From: Candidatus Jettenia caeni
Lineage (GTDB): Bacteria > Planctomycetota > Brocadiia > Brocadiales > Brocadiaceae
Assembly: GCA_000296795.1 (NCBI GenBank)
Contig: BAFH01000003.1
Location: 1,240,401 to 1,304,400, forward strand
Direction of reading: 5' to 3'
DNA length: 64,000 bases
Shown here: piece after piece, positions 1 to 8,946 of the stretch
Layout: every line of letters begins with the position of its first letter
Numbering within the stretch: position 1 is the stretch's first letter
Notes under the pieces: model-generated
What the model was told of the DNA's origin: nothing
What the model saw: only the letters and a program-made list of their open reading frames with translations
Databases searched by the model: none
Program-made: the position numbers and the translations under genes

Positions 1-63
1 CCTTACTCCCTTGCGGGAACCAGATTTTGAGTCTGGCGTGTCTGCCAATTCCACCACTCTGGC
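1..63 (-). tRNA. tRNA-Leu (CAA), partial at window edge
   Basis: The minus strand reads as the 5' part of a class II tRNA. An acceptor strand GCCAGAG is followed by TG, the D-arm GTGGAATTGGCAGAC, and an anticodon stem CCAGA/TCTGG closing the loop CTCAAAA, which gives anticodon CAA (leucine UUG codons). A long variable arm (CCCGCAAGGG) follows, as expected of tRNA-Leu. The T-arm and 3' acceptor strand lie outside the window, so the gene is cut by the window boundary and not necessarily broken. The start at 63 is set by the seven-base acceptor strand. Confidence 0.9.
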
Positions 64-278
64 ATATCGCTTATTTCTTGCTTAATCCTTTATTAATGCT
101 TAGTTTGTGATTTGTTTTATGCTTATACACACCTATATTTAACTATATTAAAATATATAAAAATTATTGATTTTAGGGCACAGCTTAGGTACACATATGC
201 TTCTCATGCTTTCTTTTCCCATATTCTATTGTTAAACGTATATAAATTACTACAAAATTATATAAAAATCAATATGTT

Positions 279-581
279 TTAAAAAAGTATATTGAAGGGC
301 GGAAATGGGTCTTTTCTGACTTGTTGATAATAATTGTCACGGCTGTTGCTGCATGACATCATTCCTTCGTAGTACTGTTTTTTTACCCGTAACTGCTTTG
401 CAGTTTTACCTTCTATGCATTTGTTTATCGGATCTCTAGAATGGGATACTTTCGTAAGAATCGTGGGAAGTCCGTCCAGTTTTAACTCATACCACCGATG
501 GTCAGAACTGTGGCTCTTTGCTGGTGTAAAACCGAATTTATGTTGAAGCAAACGCTCTAACTCTTTAGGTTTGATCGGCAT
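279..581 (-). CDS. HicA-like small toxin candidate
   Basis: A 100-residue protein whose first 70 residues have the HicA/YcfA look: an N-terminal helix (KELERLLQHKFGF), a Ser/His-rich strand (SHSSDHRWYEL) and a strand with HSR. HicA proteins are small double-stranded-RNA-binding-fold mRNA interferases that are neutralised by HicB. It is the last gene of a tight three-gene minus-strand operon, 11 bp after a HicB-like gene, and that context supports the toxin reading. It is longer than a typical 60-80-residue HicA, with extra C-terminal residues (RDNYYQQVRKDPFPPF). ATG start at 581. It could instead be an uncharacterised protein that shares only the fold. Confidence 0.5.
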   Translation of the reverse strand: MPIKPKELERLLQHKFGFTPAKSHSSDHRWYELKLDGLPTILTKVSHSRDPINKCIEGKTAKQLRVKKQYYEGMMSCSNSRDNYYQQVRKDPFPPFNILF

Positions 582-592
582 GATACAATGAG

Positions 593-991
593 CTATTTGG
601 TGCTATGAGAGATGTATAATTTGAGATGATGGAATAAAGCTTGATTTTGATCGTCCTTATATGCTTGGATTTCAACGAGTTGGTAATAATCAAGTAATGA
701 TATTCTATAATCCTCTAAAGCCTCACCTTCTGTATCTCCATCGCCATATACACCAAATATATCGTCACTAGCTATATAAAGATCGTCAGATTTCTCAATA
801 GTTATTGGTAAAAATTGAGTACTATATAAATCATCAATAATTTTCCCAAACAAAAAAATCTTCCTTTCTGGTAGTGTAGCAGGTGATGAATTGGTATCTG
901 CTTTAGTATTTATCCTTGTAGTACTCGCCGGAAAGATTTTAAGAGATAACGAAGTTATGTTTGCTGGTCTGATAGCTAATGTATTGGCCAT
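593..991 (-). CDS. HicB-like antitoxin with N-terminal extension
   Basis: 132 residues. Residues about 60-105 match the HicB partial RNase H fold: a strand pair (FLPITIEKSDDLYIASD), a glycine-rich turn (GVYGDGDTEGEAL) and a helix (EDYRISLLDYYQ). HicB family members bind and block HicA and often autoregulate their operon through a C-terminal DNA-binding segment. No clear HTH or ribbon-helix-helix is visible here, and instead there is an unusual Ser/Thr-rich N-terminal extension of about 55 residues. ATG start at 991 has a good ribosome site (AGGAG, 7-nt spacing). It lies 4 bp after the DUF3467 gene and 11 bp before the HicA-like gene. Confidence 0.6.
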   Translation of the reverse strand: MANTLAIRPANITSLSLKIFPASTTRINTKADTNSSPATLPERKIFLFGKIIDDLYSTQFLPITIEKSDDLYIASDDIFGVYGDGDTEGEALEDYRISLLDYYQLVEIQAYKDDQNQALFHHLKLYISHSTK

Positions 992-995
992 CCAA

Positions 996-1310
996 TCACT
1001 CCTGTTGGCTTGATTTTGTCTTATATTTACTTAAATTATCCTGTAAGACTTTCACAAAATCTGACATTCTTTCAGAGGCTACAATAACACGAGCAACACA
1101 TTCAGCTTTAATAGATTTGAGTTGAGCTGCCTTTTCTTTCTGTTCTTCGTCAGGACCTAAAAATATAGGTGGTCTAACCTCAAAGAAGGATAATATGAAT
1201 TCATGTTCAGTATGTTGGACGACCATATTGGTAGCGTATCTAGTTGCAATACCTTCTGAATAATTCCAGTCAATTGGAATGTTAATTGATTGTTCATTAT
1301 TTTCTGACAC
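996..1310 (-). CDS. DUF3467 family protein
   Basis: 104 residues resembling DUF3467. Typical parts are an N-terminal strand region with a Y/N motif (ATRYATNMVVQHTEHEFILSFFEV), and a middle segment in which conserved VARVIVASERM precedes a helix (DFVKVLQDNL) ending in Lys-rich residues. The function of DUF3467 is unknown; members are small, cytosolic and widespread. The first codon is GTG (1308-1310) preceded by AGAGAGGA at good spacing. It is first in a three-gene unit with the HicB-like and HicA-like genes, so it may be co-regulated with them. That association is unusual and its meaning is unknown. Confidence 0.65.
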   Translation of the reverse strand: MSENNEQSINIPIDWNYSEGIATRYATNMVVQHTEHEFILSFFEVRPPIFLGPDEEQKEKAAQLKSIKAECVARVIVASERMSDFVKVLQDNLSKYKTKSSQQE

Positions 1311-1604
1311 GGCATCCTCTCTTTATTGAAAAATATTTTATAAAACACATAGTATACAAGTCTTCCCCGAAAAGCAATTGAGAAATGGAATTGCACAAGG
1401 TAATGCTTGCCCTACCAGTCTGAATTGGACAGATCGGGGCGCTTTTCGCTATCCTCTTTTTTGCTTTTTTTAAGAAATAATTCATTTAGTGAGTCAAACA
1501 TAAAGAGTATAGCTGAAAAAGCCTGAAAAATAGGGGTTGAGAATAGTTCCAAAGTATGGCATTCTTATGGAAGTATTCTAAAGTTTTCATAAGGAGAAGC
1601 CATC
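1311..1604. other. gene-free stretch upstream of the DUF3467 operon
   Basis: No convincing coding region is visible on either strand. It should hold the promoter of the minus-strand DUF3467-HicB-HicA unit, but I see no clear -35/-10 pair. Poly-T/A rich tracts occur at about 1455-1485. Confidence 0.4.
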
Positions 1605-1784
1605 ATGGGAAAACCATTCTCAATCTCCTTGCTCTCACAAATTCTTTTTCACCATACTCCCAAATCTGTTCGGGAACTTAAACAGTATCTCCATTTTGGC
1701 TCGTATCATTTCAGAGATTTTGAATCCTATATGAACCATATTCTCCTGGTAATTCTGGCATATTTATACGCAACTTATGTGTAG
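1605..1784 (+). pseudogene. transposase-like remnant, 59 codons
   Basis: A 59-codon plus-strand reading frame starts at ATG 1605 behind AAGGAG (1591-1596) and ends at TAG 1782-1784. Its product ends in a hydrophobic, aromatic segment (FRDFESYMNHILLVILAYLY) after a YLHFGSYHFRD stretch. This resembles the extreme C-terminus of DDE transposases, where a conserved helix follows the last catalytic Glu. No DDE catalytic core is present, so this would be a large internal deletion or a terminal scrap joined to a translation start. No terminal inverted repeats were recognised. It could also be a chance small ORF. Confidence 0.35.
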
Positions 1785-1816
1785 AATAATCAAGAGTTTT
1801 TTACCTGTTTTGGAGT

Positions 1817-3130
1817 TTAATCAGCATTGCCTGAGATATTTATTGCCTTGAAGTAAAAGGGGGGCACTTTGGTTGAACCATGCCATTCTGCTGTATTACC
1901 TATTGCTACAATATTGTTAAATACTTCGAAGGCATTTCCTGCAAACATACAATCCTTTACCCTGCCTACAATTTCGCCGTTCTCAATTACATAACCAAGA
2001 TCGATGTTTACAGAAAATTCACCCGCAAGAATGTTACTCTGACCGCCACCCAATACCTGATCCACCAGCACGCCGTATTTGATATCTTTGATCATGGTCT
2101 CAAATGGCATGTTTCCCGGGTCAACAGTTACATTTGAATTACCAGGGGATGGTTGGGAAGAAAAACCACGATTGCCATTTCCTGTAGATCTTGTTTTCAT
2201 GATTCCGGCAGTTTGCAAATCGAAGAGGTGATTTTTCAAGATACCCTTTTCAAACAGTACCGTGCGCTGAGCCGGTGTGCCCTCTGCATCCCACGGATAG
2301 CTCGAATCTGCCATATCGATTGTGGCATCATCATAGATATTGATCCTTTCATCGATGATTTTTTCACCCAGTTTATTGGTAAGCGGCGATGCACCTTTCT
2401 GTACCAGTTTCCCATTACAACCGGTTTCAAAGGTTGAAAGCAGGTTCCCCATGGCCTTTGCCGTAACCACTACAGGATAAGCCCCGGTTCTTAGCTTCAG
2501 CTCCTTTTCTGCAAGTTTTAAGCCTTTTAACGCCTTATCAACATGTTTATTCAGATCGGTTACAAGACCTTTTGAGCTTTCACCTTCACCAATCCAAAGC
2601 AGGCTTTGCCCTTTCACTTGTAATATTTCGATACCCATGCTGAAGAATGTCGAGGACAGGGAAAGATTCAGCCCTTTAGAGTTTACGAGTCTCCGCATTC
2701 CATGTCCTTTCCCTATACCAACACTGCAATCATAACCGGGATTTACCGATAATGATTTTTCGATAGCCTCTTTTCCCATATCTACGCATGTATGGATAGG
2801 GTAATCTATAACACGCTGATCAAAAATAGCAACTGTGAGGAAGGTATTTTCAGAAGGGAAATCGAAGGCAGCGGTTTGTCCAAACTTTGCGCTTTCTATT
2901 GCATTGGCGACCAGTTTCTCAGGTTTTCTGAAATCGGTAGTGCTGGAAAATCCGATTCTCCCGTCTTTAATGACACGAAGTCCAATTCCACGAATGGATT
3001 TTGTATTTACTGATTTTAGTTTGTTATTTTCGAAACTTACCGACCGTGTTTCACCCTCTTCATAAAGTACTTCTACGGAAGGGGTATGTTTTAAAGCCAA
3101 TTCTAATATTTTTTCCTCAATTTTATTCAT
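1817..3130 (-). CDS. pmbA: TldE/PmbA-type subunit of the TldD-TldE protease
   Basis: 437 residues, the usual length for PmbA/TldE. The N-terminal domain (SVEVLYEEGETRSVSFENNKL, then GIGLRVIKDGRIGFSSTTD) and the C-terminal domain (GNGNRGFSSQPSPGNSNV and LGGGQSNILAGEFS) are family hallmarks. As expected for the E subunit it lacks the HExxxH zinc motif found in the D subunit encoded two genes upstream. In characterised TldD/E pairs the heterodimer trims peptides in the cytoplasm, for example in modified-peptide maturation and antitoxin turnover. It is the last gene of the ligA-tldD-pilT-pilU-pmbA run, 39 bp after the pilU-like gene. No peptide substrate gene is visible nearby. Confidence 0.9.
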   Translation of the reverse strand: MNKIEEKILELALKHTPSVEVLYEEGETRSVSFENNKLKSVNTKSIRGIGLRVIKDGRIGFSSTTDFRKPEKLVANAIESAKFGQTAAFDFPSENTFLTVAIFDQRVIDYPIHTCVDMGKEAIEKSLSVNPGYDCSVGIGKGHGMRRLVNSKGLNLSLSSTFFSMGIEILQVKGQSLLWIGEGESSKGLVTDLNKHVDKALKGLKLAEKELKLRTGAYPVVVTAKAMGNLLSTFETGCNGKLVQKGASPLTNKLGEKIIDERINIYDDATIDMADSSYPWDAEGTPAQRTVLFEKGILKNHLFDLQTAGIMKTRSTGNGNRGFSSQPSPGNSNVTVDPGNMPFETMIKDIKYGVLVDQVLGGGQSNILAGEFSVNIDLGYVIENGEIVGRVKDCMFAGNAFEVFNNIVAIGNTAEWHGSTKVPPFYFKAINISGNAD

Positions 3131-3169
3131 GAATGTAACCTCTCTTTATGGAAATCGGCATTCGTTAAT

Positions 3170-4276
3170 TTATAATTTTAATTTAAAACGCGCTGTTTTA
3201 TCCTCTTTTGTTTCATCAGATCTTTCCGCTTTTATCTGTAACCGCAAATCATTGGAACTATCGGCATAAGCAATAGCATTTTCGTAGCTGATTCTGCCGT
3301 TTTTATAGAGATTGAACAGGGACTGATCAAAGGTTACCATGCCTTCCTGTGTTCCTTTTGACATTGCTTCTTTTATTAATTCAATTTGCTTCTTAAGGAT
3401 AAGGTCTTTAATCCTGGATGTATCGAGCAGTACCTCGAAGGCTGCAACTCGCTTCCCGTCATTTGATGGCACTAATCTTTGTGAAATAATAGAGCGCAAA
3501 TTCAGTGAAAGGAGCAAATAAATTTGCTCATGACGTTCTGAAGGGAAAAAGTTTATAACCCGTTCAATAGCCTGATTGGCATTGTTAGCATGGAGTGTTC
3601 CCAGGCAGAGATGGCCTGTTTCCGCAAAGGTAATGGCTGATTCCATAGTTTCCGTGTCGCGGATCTCGCCAACGAGGATAACGTCCGGGGCCTGACGTAA
3701 GGTGTTTTTAAGCGCATCATGAAACGATAAAGTGTCGATACCAACCTCCCTTTGTGTAATAACAGATTTCTTATGCCGGTGCACAAATTCTAAAGGGTCT
3801 TCTATCGTGATTATATGTCCCGAATTATGAGTATTTCTGTAATCAACCATGGCAGCCAGAGTAGTAGATTTTCCTGAGCCTGTTGCGCCGACTACAAGAA
3901 TTAATCCTCTTTTCGTCATAGCAATATCTTTAAAAATGTGGGGAAGGTGCAGGTCGTCAATAGTTTGAATATTGATTTTTATCTGCCGGATAACAAGGCC
4001 AATGTTTCTCTGTTGAAAAAATATATTTACCCGAAATCGGCCAAGCTCCGGATAATACAAAGCCAGGTTCATTTCCATTGTTTGATAAAAATCTTTTCTT
4101 TGTTTTTCGCTTAACATATCCTCTGCTAAAGTTCTGGTATCTTCAGCAGTCAAGTTTTTTGTTCCAAACGGGGAGTTAATACCCTCTTTACGGTACATAG
4201 GCGGAAGGTCAACAGTAAGGTAAATATCCGAAGCATCCAGGCGAACCATTTCCTGTAGTAGTTCCTTGATTTCCAT
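3170..4276 (-). CDS. pilU: PilU-like type IV pilus retraction ATPase
   Basis: 368 residues of the PilT/PilU secretion-ATPase family. Visible features are the N-terminal PAS-like domain (DASDIYLTV), Walker A GATGSGKST (about residues 130-138), an Asp-box region (ITIEDPLEFVH), Walker B (VILVGEIRD) and a His box (ETGHLCLGTLHANNA). Such hexameric cytoplasmic ATPases power pilus retraction. It diverges from the neighbouring pilT and has the longer, charged C-terminal tail typical of PilU (ending RSDETKEDKTARFKLKL), so I assign it as the accessory retraction ATPase. It starts at ATG 4276, 42 bp after pilT. No pilin or assembly genes lie in the window. Confidence 0.85.
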   Translation of the reverse strand: MEIKELLQEMVRLDASDIYLTVDLPPMYRKEGINSPFGTKNLTAEDTRTLAEDMLSEKQRKDFYQTMEMNLALYYPELGRFRVNIFFQQRNIGLVIRQIKINIQTIDDLHLPHIFKDIAMTKRGLILVVGATGSGKSTTLAAMVDYRNTHNSGHIITIEDPLEFVHRHKKSVITQREVGIDTLSFHDALKNTLRQAPDVILVGEIRDTETMESAITFAETGHLCLGTLHANNANQAIERVINFFPSERHEQIYLLLSLNLRSIISQRLVPSNDGKRVAAFEVLLDTSRIKDLILKKQIELIKEAMSKGTQEGMVTFDQSLFNLYKNGRISYENAIAYADSSNDLRLQIKAERSDETKEDKTARFKLKL

Positions 4277-4318
4277 TTATCTCCTCATGTAACAGCTCAG
4301 AATTCTCATGCGATAGTT

Positions 4319-5368
4319 TTATCTGATACCGCTCAGTACGCTTGGGTTACTTACCAGTTTTTCAATGGCCTCTTTCGTAACCGAATCCTTCTGATAGAGT
4401 TCGATCATAGCCTGATCCATGGTTTGCATACCGTATTGACGGCCTGTCTGTATGGATGATGGGATTTGAGCTATCTTGTTTTCTCTGATTAAATTCCGTA
4501 CTGCTGATGTGCCAATCATAATTTCTAATGCTGCAACACGTCCTTTTCCATCTTTTCTTTTAAGGAGTTGTTGGGTAAGTACAGCCTGAATAGATTCAGA
4601 GAACATGGTGCGCACCTGTTCCTGCTGTTCCGGTGGAAACACATCTATCACCCGATCGACGGTTTTGGGCGCGCTGGATGTATGTAATGTGCCAAAAACC
4701 AGGTGGCCAGTCTCAGCAGCAGTAAGCGCTAAAGAAATAGTCTCCAAATCCCTCATTTCACCTACCAGGATAACATCCGGATCTTCACGTAAAGCTGACC
4801 TTAAGGCATTGGCAAAACTATGGGTGTGCGGTCCTAATTCCCTTTGGTTAATAAGGCTGTTTTTGGACTGATGAATGAATTCGATAGGGTCCTCAATAGT
4901 AAGGATGTGACATTTCTCCTCACGATTGATAAGGTCAATCATTGCTGCTAATGTGGTCGATTTGCCGCAGCCCGTAGGCCCTGTTACAAGGATAAGCCCC
5001 TTTTCTTTTTTTGTCAGATCGCTTACTATTTTTGGCATACCAAGCTGTTCCAGAGTAGGGATAACGGTAGGTATCGACCTGAATACTATGGACTCTCCTC
5101 TGTTTTGTAAAAAAGCATTTACCCGAAACCTTCCGGTATCGCCAAATGCAATAGCAAAATCCAGCTCATAGTGTTCTTCATACATCTTACGCTGTTGATC
5201 ATTAAGGATATCATAGAGTATCTTGTGTACGTCTTCTTTGCTGAGCGGAGGGACGTCGATCTTCCTTATATCCCCATGGATACGAATCATGAGCGGTTCT
5301 CCGGAGCTTATATGGATATCGGAGGCATTCTCTTTTTTTGCGAATAGCAAAAGATCCAGTATGTCCAT
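4319..5368 (-). CDS. pilT: PilT twitching motility ATPase
   Basis: 349 residues, the usual PilT length. It shows an N-terminal NASDIHIS segment, Walker A GPTGCGKST (about 130-138), ILTIEDPIEFIH, Walker B DVILVGEMRD, the AETGH and HTSSA boxes, and the R-rich oligomer motif. PilT hydrolyses ATP at the base of the type IV pilus and depolymerises pilin for retraction. The gene follows tldD by 5 bp and precedes the pilU-like gene by 42 bp, so the three are almost certainly co-transcribed. Placing pilus motors inside a tldD/pmbA unit is an operon oddity and not evidence of shared function. Confidence 0.92.
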   Translation of the reverse strand: MDILDLLLFAKKENASDIHISSGEPLMIRIHGDIRKIDVPPLSKEDVHKILYDILNDQQRKMYEEHYELDFAIAFGDTGRFRVNAFLQNRGESIVFRSIPTVIPTLEQLGMPKIVSDLTKKEKGLILVTGPTGCGKSTTLAAMIDLINREEKCHILTIEDPIEFIHQSKNSLINQRELGPHTHSFANALRSALREDPDVILVGEMRDLETISLALTAAETGHLVFGTLHTSSAPKTVDRVIDVFPPEQQEQVRTMFSESIQAVLTQQLLKRKDGKGRVAALEIMIGTSAVRNLIRENKIAQIPSSIQTGRQYGMQTMDQAMIELYQKDSVTKEAIEKLVSNPSVLSGIR

Positions 5369-5373
5369 TTCCT

Positions 5374-6735
5374 TTATCTTCCGCCAATGACAACGTTTTG
5401 TATACGAACATGCGGGCCGCCATCTCCGACCCGGAGAGGCGACTGTCCGCTTTTACCACATCCTCCCAGCCCTCCATGTATGTGAAGGTCATTCCCAATG
5501 GCATCAATATTCATAAGTGTCTCAAACACATTTCCTGTAAGGACTACGTCGCGTATTTTTTCCTGTATTTTTCCGTTCTTTATCAGGTAAGCTTCCTCGG
5601 CGCTAAAAGTAAACATTTCCATATTTGTTTGTCCACCGAGGGCGCCGATAGCGTAAATGCCGTTATCGACCTCAGAGAGCATCTTCTCAAAAGTGTAATC
5701 ACGGGGTTCCATATAGGTATTGGTCATACGTACAATAGGTCCATAGGCATAGTTTACAGCACGGGCATTACCTGTGGGTTGCTCATGCATTTTAGCTGCT
5801 GTTTCTCTTGAATGAAGCCGATTGGTCAAAATACCATGTTTAATAAGATAGGTTTTTTGCGTAGGTGTACCCTCATGGTCATATTTATTATATCCCGCTT
5901 CGCCAGCCATAGAGCCGTCATCTATGATGGAAAGGGCATCAATTCCAAATCGTTTTCCAAGAACCATAATTTCCCGCATCTTGGCATTTTCATAAATAAA
6001 ATCAGCCTCACTGAGATGTCCAAAGGCCTCATGAATAAAGACCCCGCAAAGTTTAGGATCAATAATAACGGTATATTTACCGCCCGTTACCGGTTTTGCA
6101 GTAAGGAGGTCAACTGCGCGTTTGGTTACTTCTTCTACGTTTTGCTCTAAATTTTGAACATTGCTAAAACCCTGCAGATCGCCTACAGAATAATAAGCTT
6201 GTTGTACATTCATACCATCCCTTGCCATGGCAAGGAGAGAAATTCCACAAAAAATAGTTTCTTGTACGATAAAGCTGCCATCCGTATTGGCAAAATGTAC
6301 CGTTCCATGTGAATCTAAATACCGTACGTTGGATGTCTGTATTTGTCTCGAGGACAGGATCTTGCTGTTGTACTTGTTACAAATGGCTTGTTTATCAGTT
6401 AACGAGATGTCTGCAGGATCTATTCCTACCTTTGCTTTTACATGATCATGTATAACCGGTATCGGAGCGAGTTGGCTTTCCTGTGTACCAACGAATCGTG
6501 CCTGTTCGCAAGCCATTTCTACATATCTCGGAAGGTTCTCAATGTCGTTAAAGGCAACAAATCCCCAACCGCCTTTGAACAATGCCCTCACACATCCGCC
6601 AAAAATAGTATTCTCGCCGATATTTTCAAGCTCTTTTCCTACATATGCAACGCTCGTATTGACGCCTTCCTGGATTCTTATTTCTGCATAATCTGCTTTT
6701 GCTAATTTTAAGGCATTTTTTATCAGTTTTTCCAT
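5374..6735 (-). CDS. tldD: TldD metalloprotease subunit
   Basis: 453 residues of the TldD/PmbA family. The zinc-binding HExxxH motif is present as HEAFGH at about residues 235-240 (FIHEAFGHLSEAD), which separates the catalytic D subunit from the E subunit encoded at 1817-3130. Downstream family segments are GRFG-like (LGKRFGIDALSIIDDGS), DHEGTPTQKT and the C-terminal GGLGGCGKSGQSPLRVGDGGPHVRI. TldD and TldE act together as a cytoplasmic heterodimeric peptidase. It begins 42 bp after the ligA stop and ends 5 bp before pilT. Confidence 0.94.
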   Translation of the reverse strand: MEKLIKNALKLAKADYAEIRIQEGVNTSVAYVGKELENIGENTIFGGCVRALFKGGWGFVAFNDIENLPRYVEMACEQARFVGTQESQLAPIPVIHDHVKAKVGIDPADISLTDKQAICNKYNSKILSSRQIQTSNVRYLDSHGTVHFANTDGSFIVQETIFCGISLLAMARDGMNVQQAYYSVGDLQGFSNVQNLEQNVEEVTKRAVDLLTAKPVTGGKYTVIIDPKLCGVFIHEAFGHLSEADFIYENAKMREIMVLGKRFGIDALSIIDDGSMAGEAGYNKYDHEGTPTQKTYLIKHGILTNRLHSRETAAKMHEQPTGNARAVNYAYGPIVRMTNTYMEPRDYTFEKMLSEVDNGIYAIGALGGQTNMEMFTFSAEEAYLIKNGKIQEKIRDVVLTGNVFETLMNIDAIGNDLHIHGGLGGCGKSGQSPLRVGDGGPHVRIQNVVIGGR

Positions 6736-6777
6736 TTAGGTTATTCCTTTGAATTTATCTGGTATTATCAAATTTTT

Positions 6778-8799
6778 CTATGGGCTTATCATTTTTTCAA
6801 ATGCTTCTTCATCAAGGATCTGGACATTCAATTCCTTCGCCTTATGTAATTTAGTTCCCGGGTCTTCGCCTGTTATAAGATAGCTTGTCTTTTTGCTCAC
6901 GCTCGATGTAACACGTCCACCTAAGTTCTTAATAAGCGTCTCGGCTTCATTGCGGGAGTATTTTTTTAATATGCCGGTAATAACAAAAGATTTTCCGGAA
7001 ACTTTTGGATTTTTTCCGGTTTTTTGAGTTACTAATTTTTGGGTATTAACCCCTTGTGCTTTAAGCTTTTCAATAATTTCCCGTATACGCTTATTGTGAA
7101 AAAACTCAGCAATGCTCCTGGCAATAGTGGGACCAATTTCATAAATCGCTTCTAATTCATCCTGATTTGCTTTTGCTAACGCACCGAGGGAATCAAAATG
7201 TTCAGCCAAAACTTCTGCGGTATGAGAACCTACATTATTTATCCCCAAAGCAGAGATCAAACGATTTAAATCGCGATGTTTGCTTTCTTCTATGGCATGG
7301 ATTAAGTTTAATGCAGATTTCTTACCCATGCGCTCCAGATTTACCAGATCATCATATTGGAGATAGTAAATATCAGCATAATCTTTTAGTAAATTTTTGT
7401 CAACCAATTGTTCAATAAGTGCAGGTCCTAACCCTTCTATATCCATAGCATTTCGATTTGCGAAGTATTTGATAAGTCTTTTCGTCTGTGCAGGACATAA
7501 GGAATTATAACAGCGCAGGTATACCCCTTCTCTTTTTACCACGCTATTGCAAGAAGGGCAATTTGCCGGTTCTTGAAAAATTTCTTCAGTTCCATTACGC
7601 TTTTCTTTTAAAGCATGTACAACCTGGGGGATAATCTCACCGGCTTTTTGTAGTACAATATGGTCTCCTACCCGTATGTCCTTTCTTTGAATTTCGTCGA
7701 AATTATGGAGTGTAGCGCGGCAAACAATAGTTCCTGCGAGCTGTACAGGAGCAAGATTGGCGACTGGGGTAATGGTGCCGCTTTTTCCTACCTGCACGAC
7801 AATCTCTTCAATTTTTGTAATAGCCTGTTCAGGCTGAAATTTATAGGAGATTACCCATCGAGGTGACTTACTGGTATATCCTAATCGATTGTAAAGGTCG
7901 AGAGAATTGACTTTTATAACCATTCCATCGACCATATAATCCAGTTCTCTGCGGCGTTTATCCCATTCATTACAATATTGAATAACTTCTTCTATATTTT
8001 TACGTAATTGATTATAAGGATTTACCGGAAAGCCGAATTTCTGGATAAGTTCCAAACATTCAGCATGCGTCTTGAGTTCTAAACCTTCGCGGTATGCTAT
8101 GGTATAGGCAAAGATGCGTAAATTTCTCCGCGCTGTAATGCGCGGGTCAAGAAGTTTAAGCGAGCCAGCAGCAGCATTCCTGGGATTCGCAAATTGAGGT
8201 TCACCTTTTTCTTCTTTCTCCTCATTAAGTTTTTGAAACTCCTTATTTGGCAGATAAACTTCTCCCCTGATTTCAATTACTGATGGAATTTTCTGTTTTT
8301 TATCCGAAAATTCAAATCGCAAAGGTACCTGGCGAACGGTTTTAAGGTTTGCAGTTACATCATCTCCCCGAAAACCATCTCCCCTGGTAGCTCCTCGCAC
8401 AAACAAACCCTGTTCATAAAAAAGAGAAACAGCTACTCCATCAATCTTTAACTCAACTACATATTCAATATCGTGATCGTTATCAATTCCCAGTATGCGT
8501 TTTATGCGCCTGTCAAACTCTTTTAATTCCTCTTTTGAATAAGTATTATCAATACTTAACATAGGAATTTTATGCTCTATGGTAGAAAAATGAGTGAGCG
8601 GTTCTCCTCCCACCCGTTGAGTGGGAGAGTCGGGGGTAATGAGATTGGGGTGTAATTCCTCGATATGTTTCAGTTCCTTTATAAGCTGATCATATTCATA
8701 GTCGCTAATCTCGGGATTGTTTTCAACATAATATTTTCTGTCATGGTATTGTATGGCATTACGAAGCTGTTCAATCTTTTCTTTAATCGATAATGTCAT
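6778..8799 (-). CDS. ligA: NAD-dependent DNA ligase LigA
   Basis: Replicative and repair ligase that seals nicks using NAD+. Domains in order are Ia (YHDRKYYVENNPEISD), the adenylation domain with catalytic lysine in LKIDG (residue 118 from this start), the OB fold, a four-cysteine zinc finger (CPSC...CYNSLC), helix-hairpin-helix repeats (ALGINNVG, IYEIGPTIA) and a C-terminal BRCT domain (GKSFVITGILKKYSRNEAE). I start it at ATG 8799 (MTLSIKEKIEQLRNAI), which matches the family N-terminus. An in-frame ATG at 8841 would add 14 unsupported residues. Neither start has a strong ribosome site. First gene of the ligA-tldD-pilT-pilU-pmbA run. Confidence 0.94.
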   Translation of the reverse strand: MTLSIKEKIEQLRNAIQYHDRKYYVENNPEISDYEYDQLIKELKHIEELHPNLITPDSPTQRVGGEPLTHFSTIEHKIPMLSIDNTYSKEELKEFDRRIKRILGIDNDHDIEYVVELKIDGVAVSLFYEQGLFVRGATRGDGFRGDDVTANLKTVRQVPLRFEFSDKKQKIPSVIEIRGEVYLPNKEFQKLNEEKEEKGEPQFANPRNAAAGSLKLLDPRITARRNLRIFAYTIAYREGLELKTHAECLELIQKFGFPVNPYNQLRKNIEEVIQYCNEWDKRRRELDYMVDGMVIKVNSLDLYNRLGYTSKSPRWVISYKFQPEQAITKIEEIVVQVGKSGTITPVANLAPVQLAGTIVCRATLHNFDEIQRKDIRVGDHIVLQKAGEIIPQVVHALKEKRNGTEEIFQEPANCPSCNSVVKREGVYLRCYNSLCPAQTKRLIKYFANRNAMDIEGLGPALIEQLVDKNLLKDYADIYYLQYDDLVNLERMGKKSALNLIHAIEESKHRDLNRLISALGINNVGSHTAEVLAEHFDSLGALAKANQDELEAIYEIGPTIARSIAEFFHNKRIREIIEKLKAQGVNTQKLVTQKTGKNPKVSGKSFVITGILKKYSRNEAETLIKNLGGRVTSSVSKKTSYLITGEDPGTKLHKAKELNVQILDEEAFEKMISP

Positions 8800-8868
8800 A
8801 TCTATAGATTGAAATTGAGATATAAAGAATTTTTTATACACGTAAATGCAAGCTTTAGAAAAGGTCTT

Positions 8869-8874
8869 ATTATA
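8869..8874 (-). promoter_or_regulatory. candidate -10 box upstream of ligA
   Basis: On the minus strand the hexamer TATAAT occurs here, 70-75 bp upstream of the proposed ligA start, in a very AT-rich divergent intergenic region (8842-9071). No good -35 is found at 16-18 bp spacing, so this is a weak call. Confidence 0.25.
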
Positions 8875-8946
8875 TCATACTTTGTATAATTCATATCATA
8901 ATTTGTACAATCATTAATGTATTTCGTATTTAACGATATAAATCAC

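Noticed and set aside
1-278. Integration of a mobile element at the tRNA-Leu gene
   Set aside because: The tRNA 3' end, the usual attachment site, faces out of the window, and no integrase or repeat adjoins the part that is visible.
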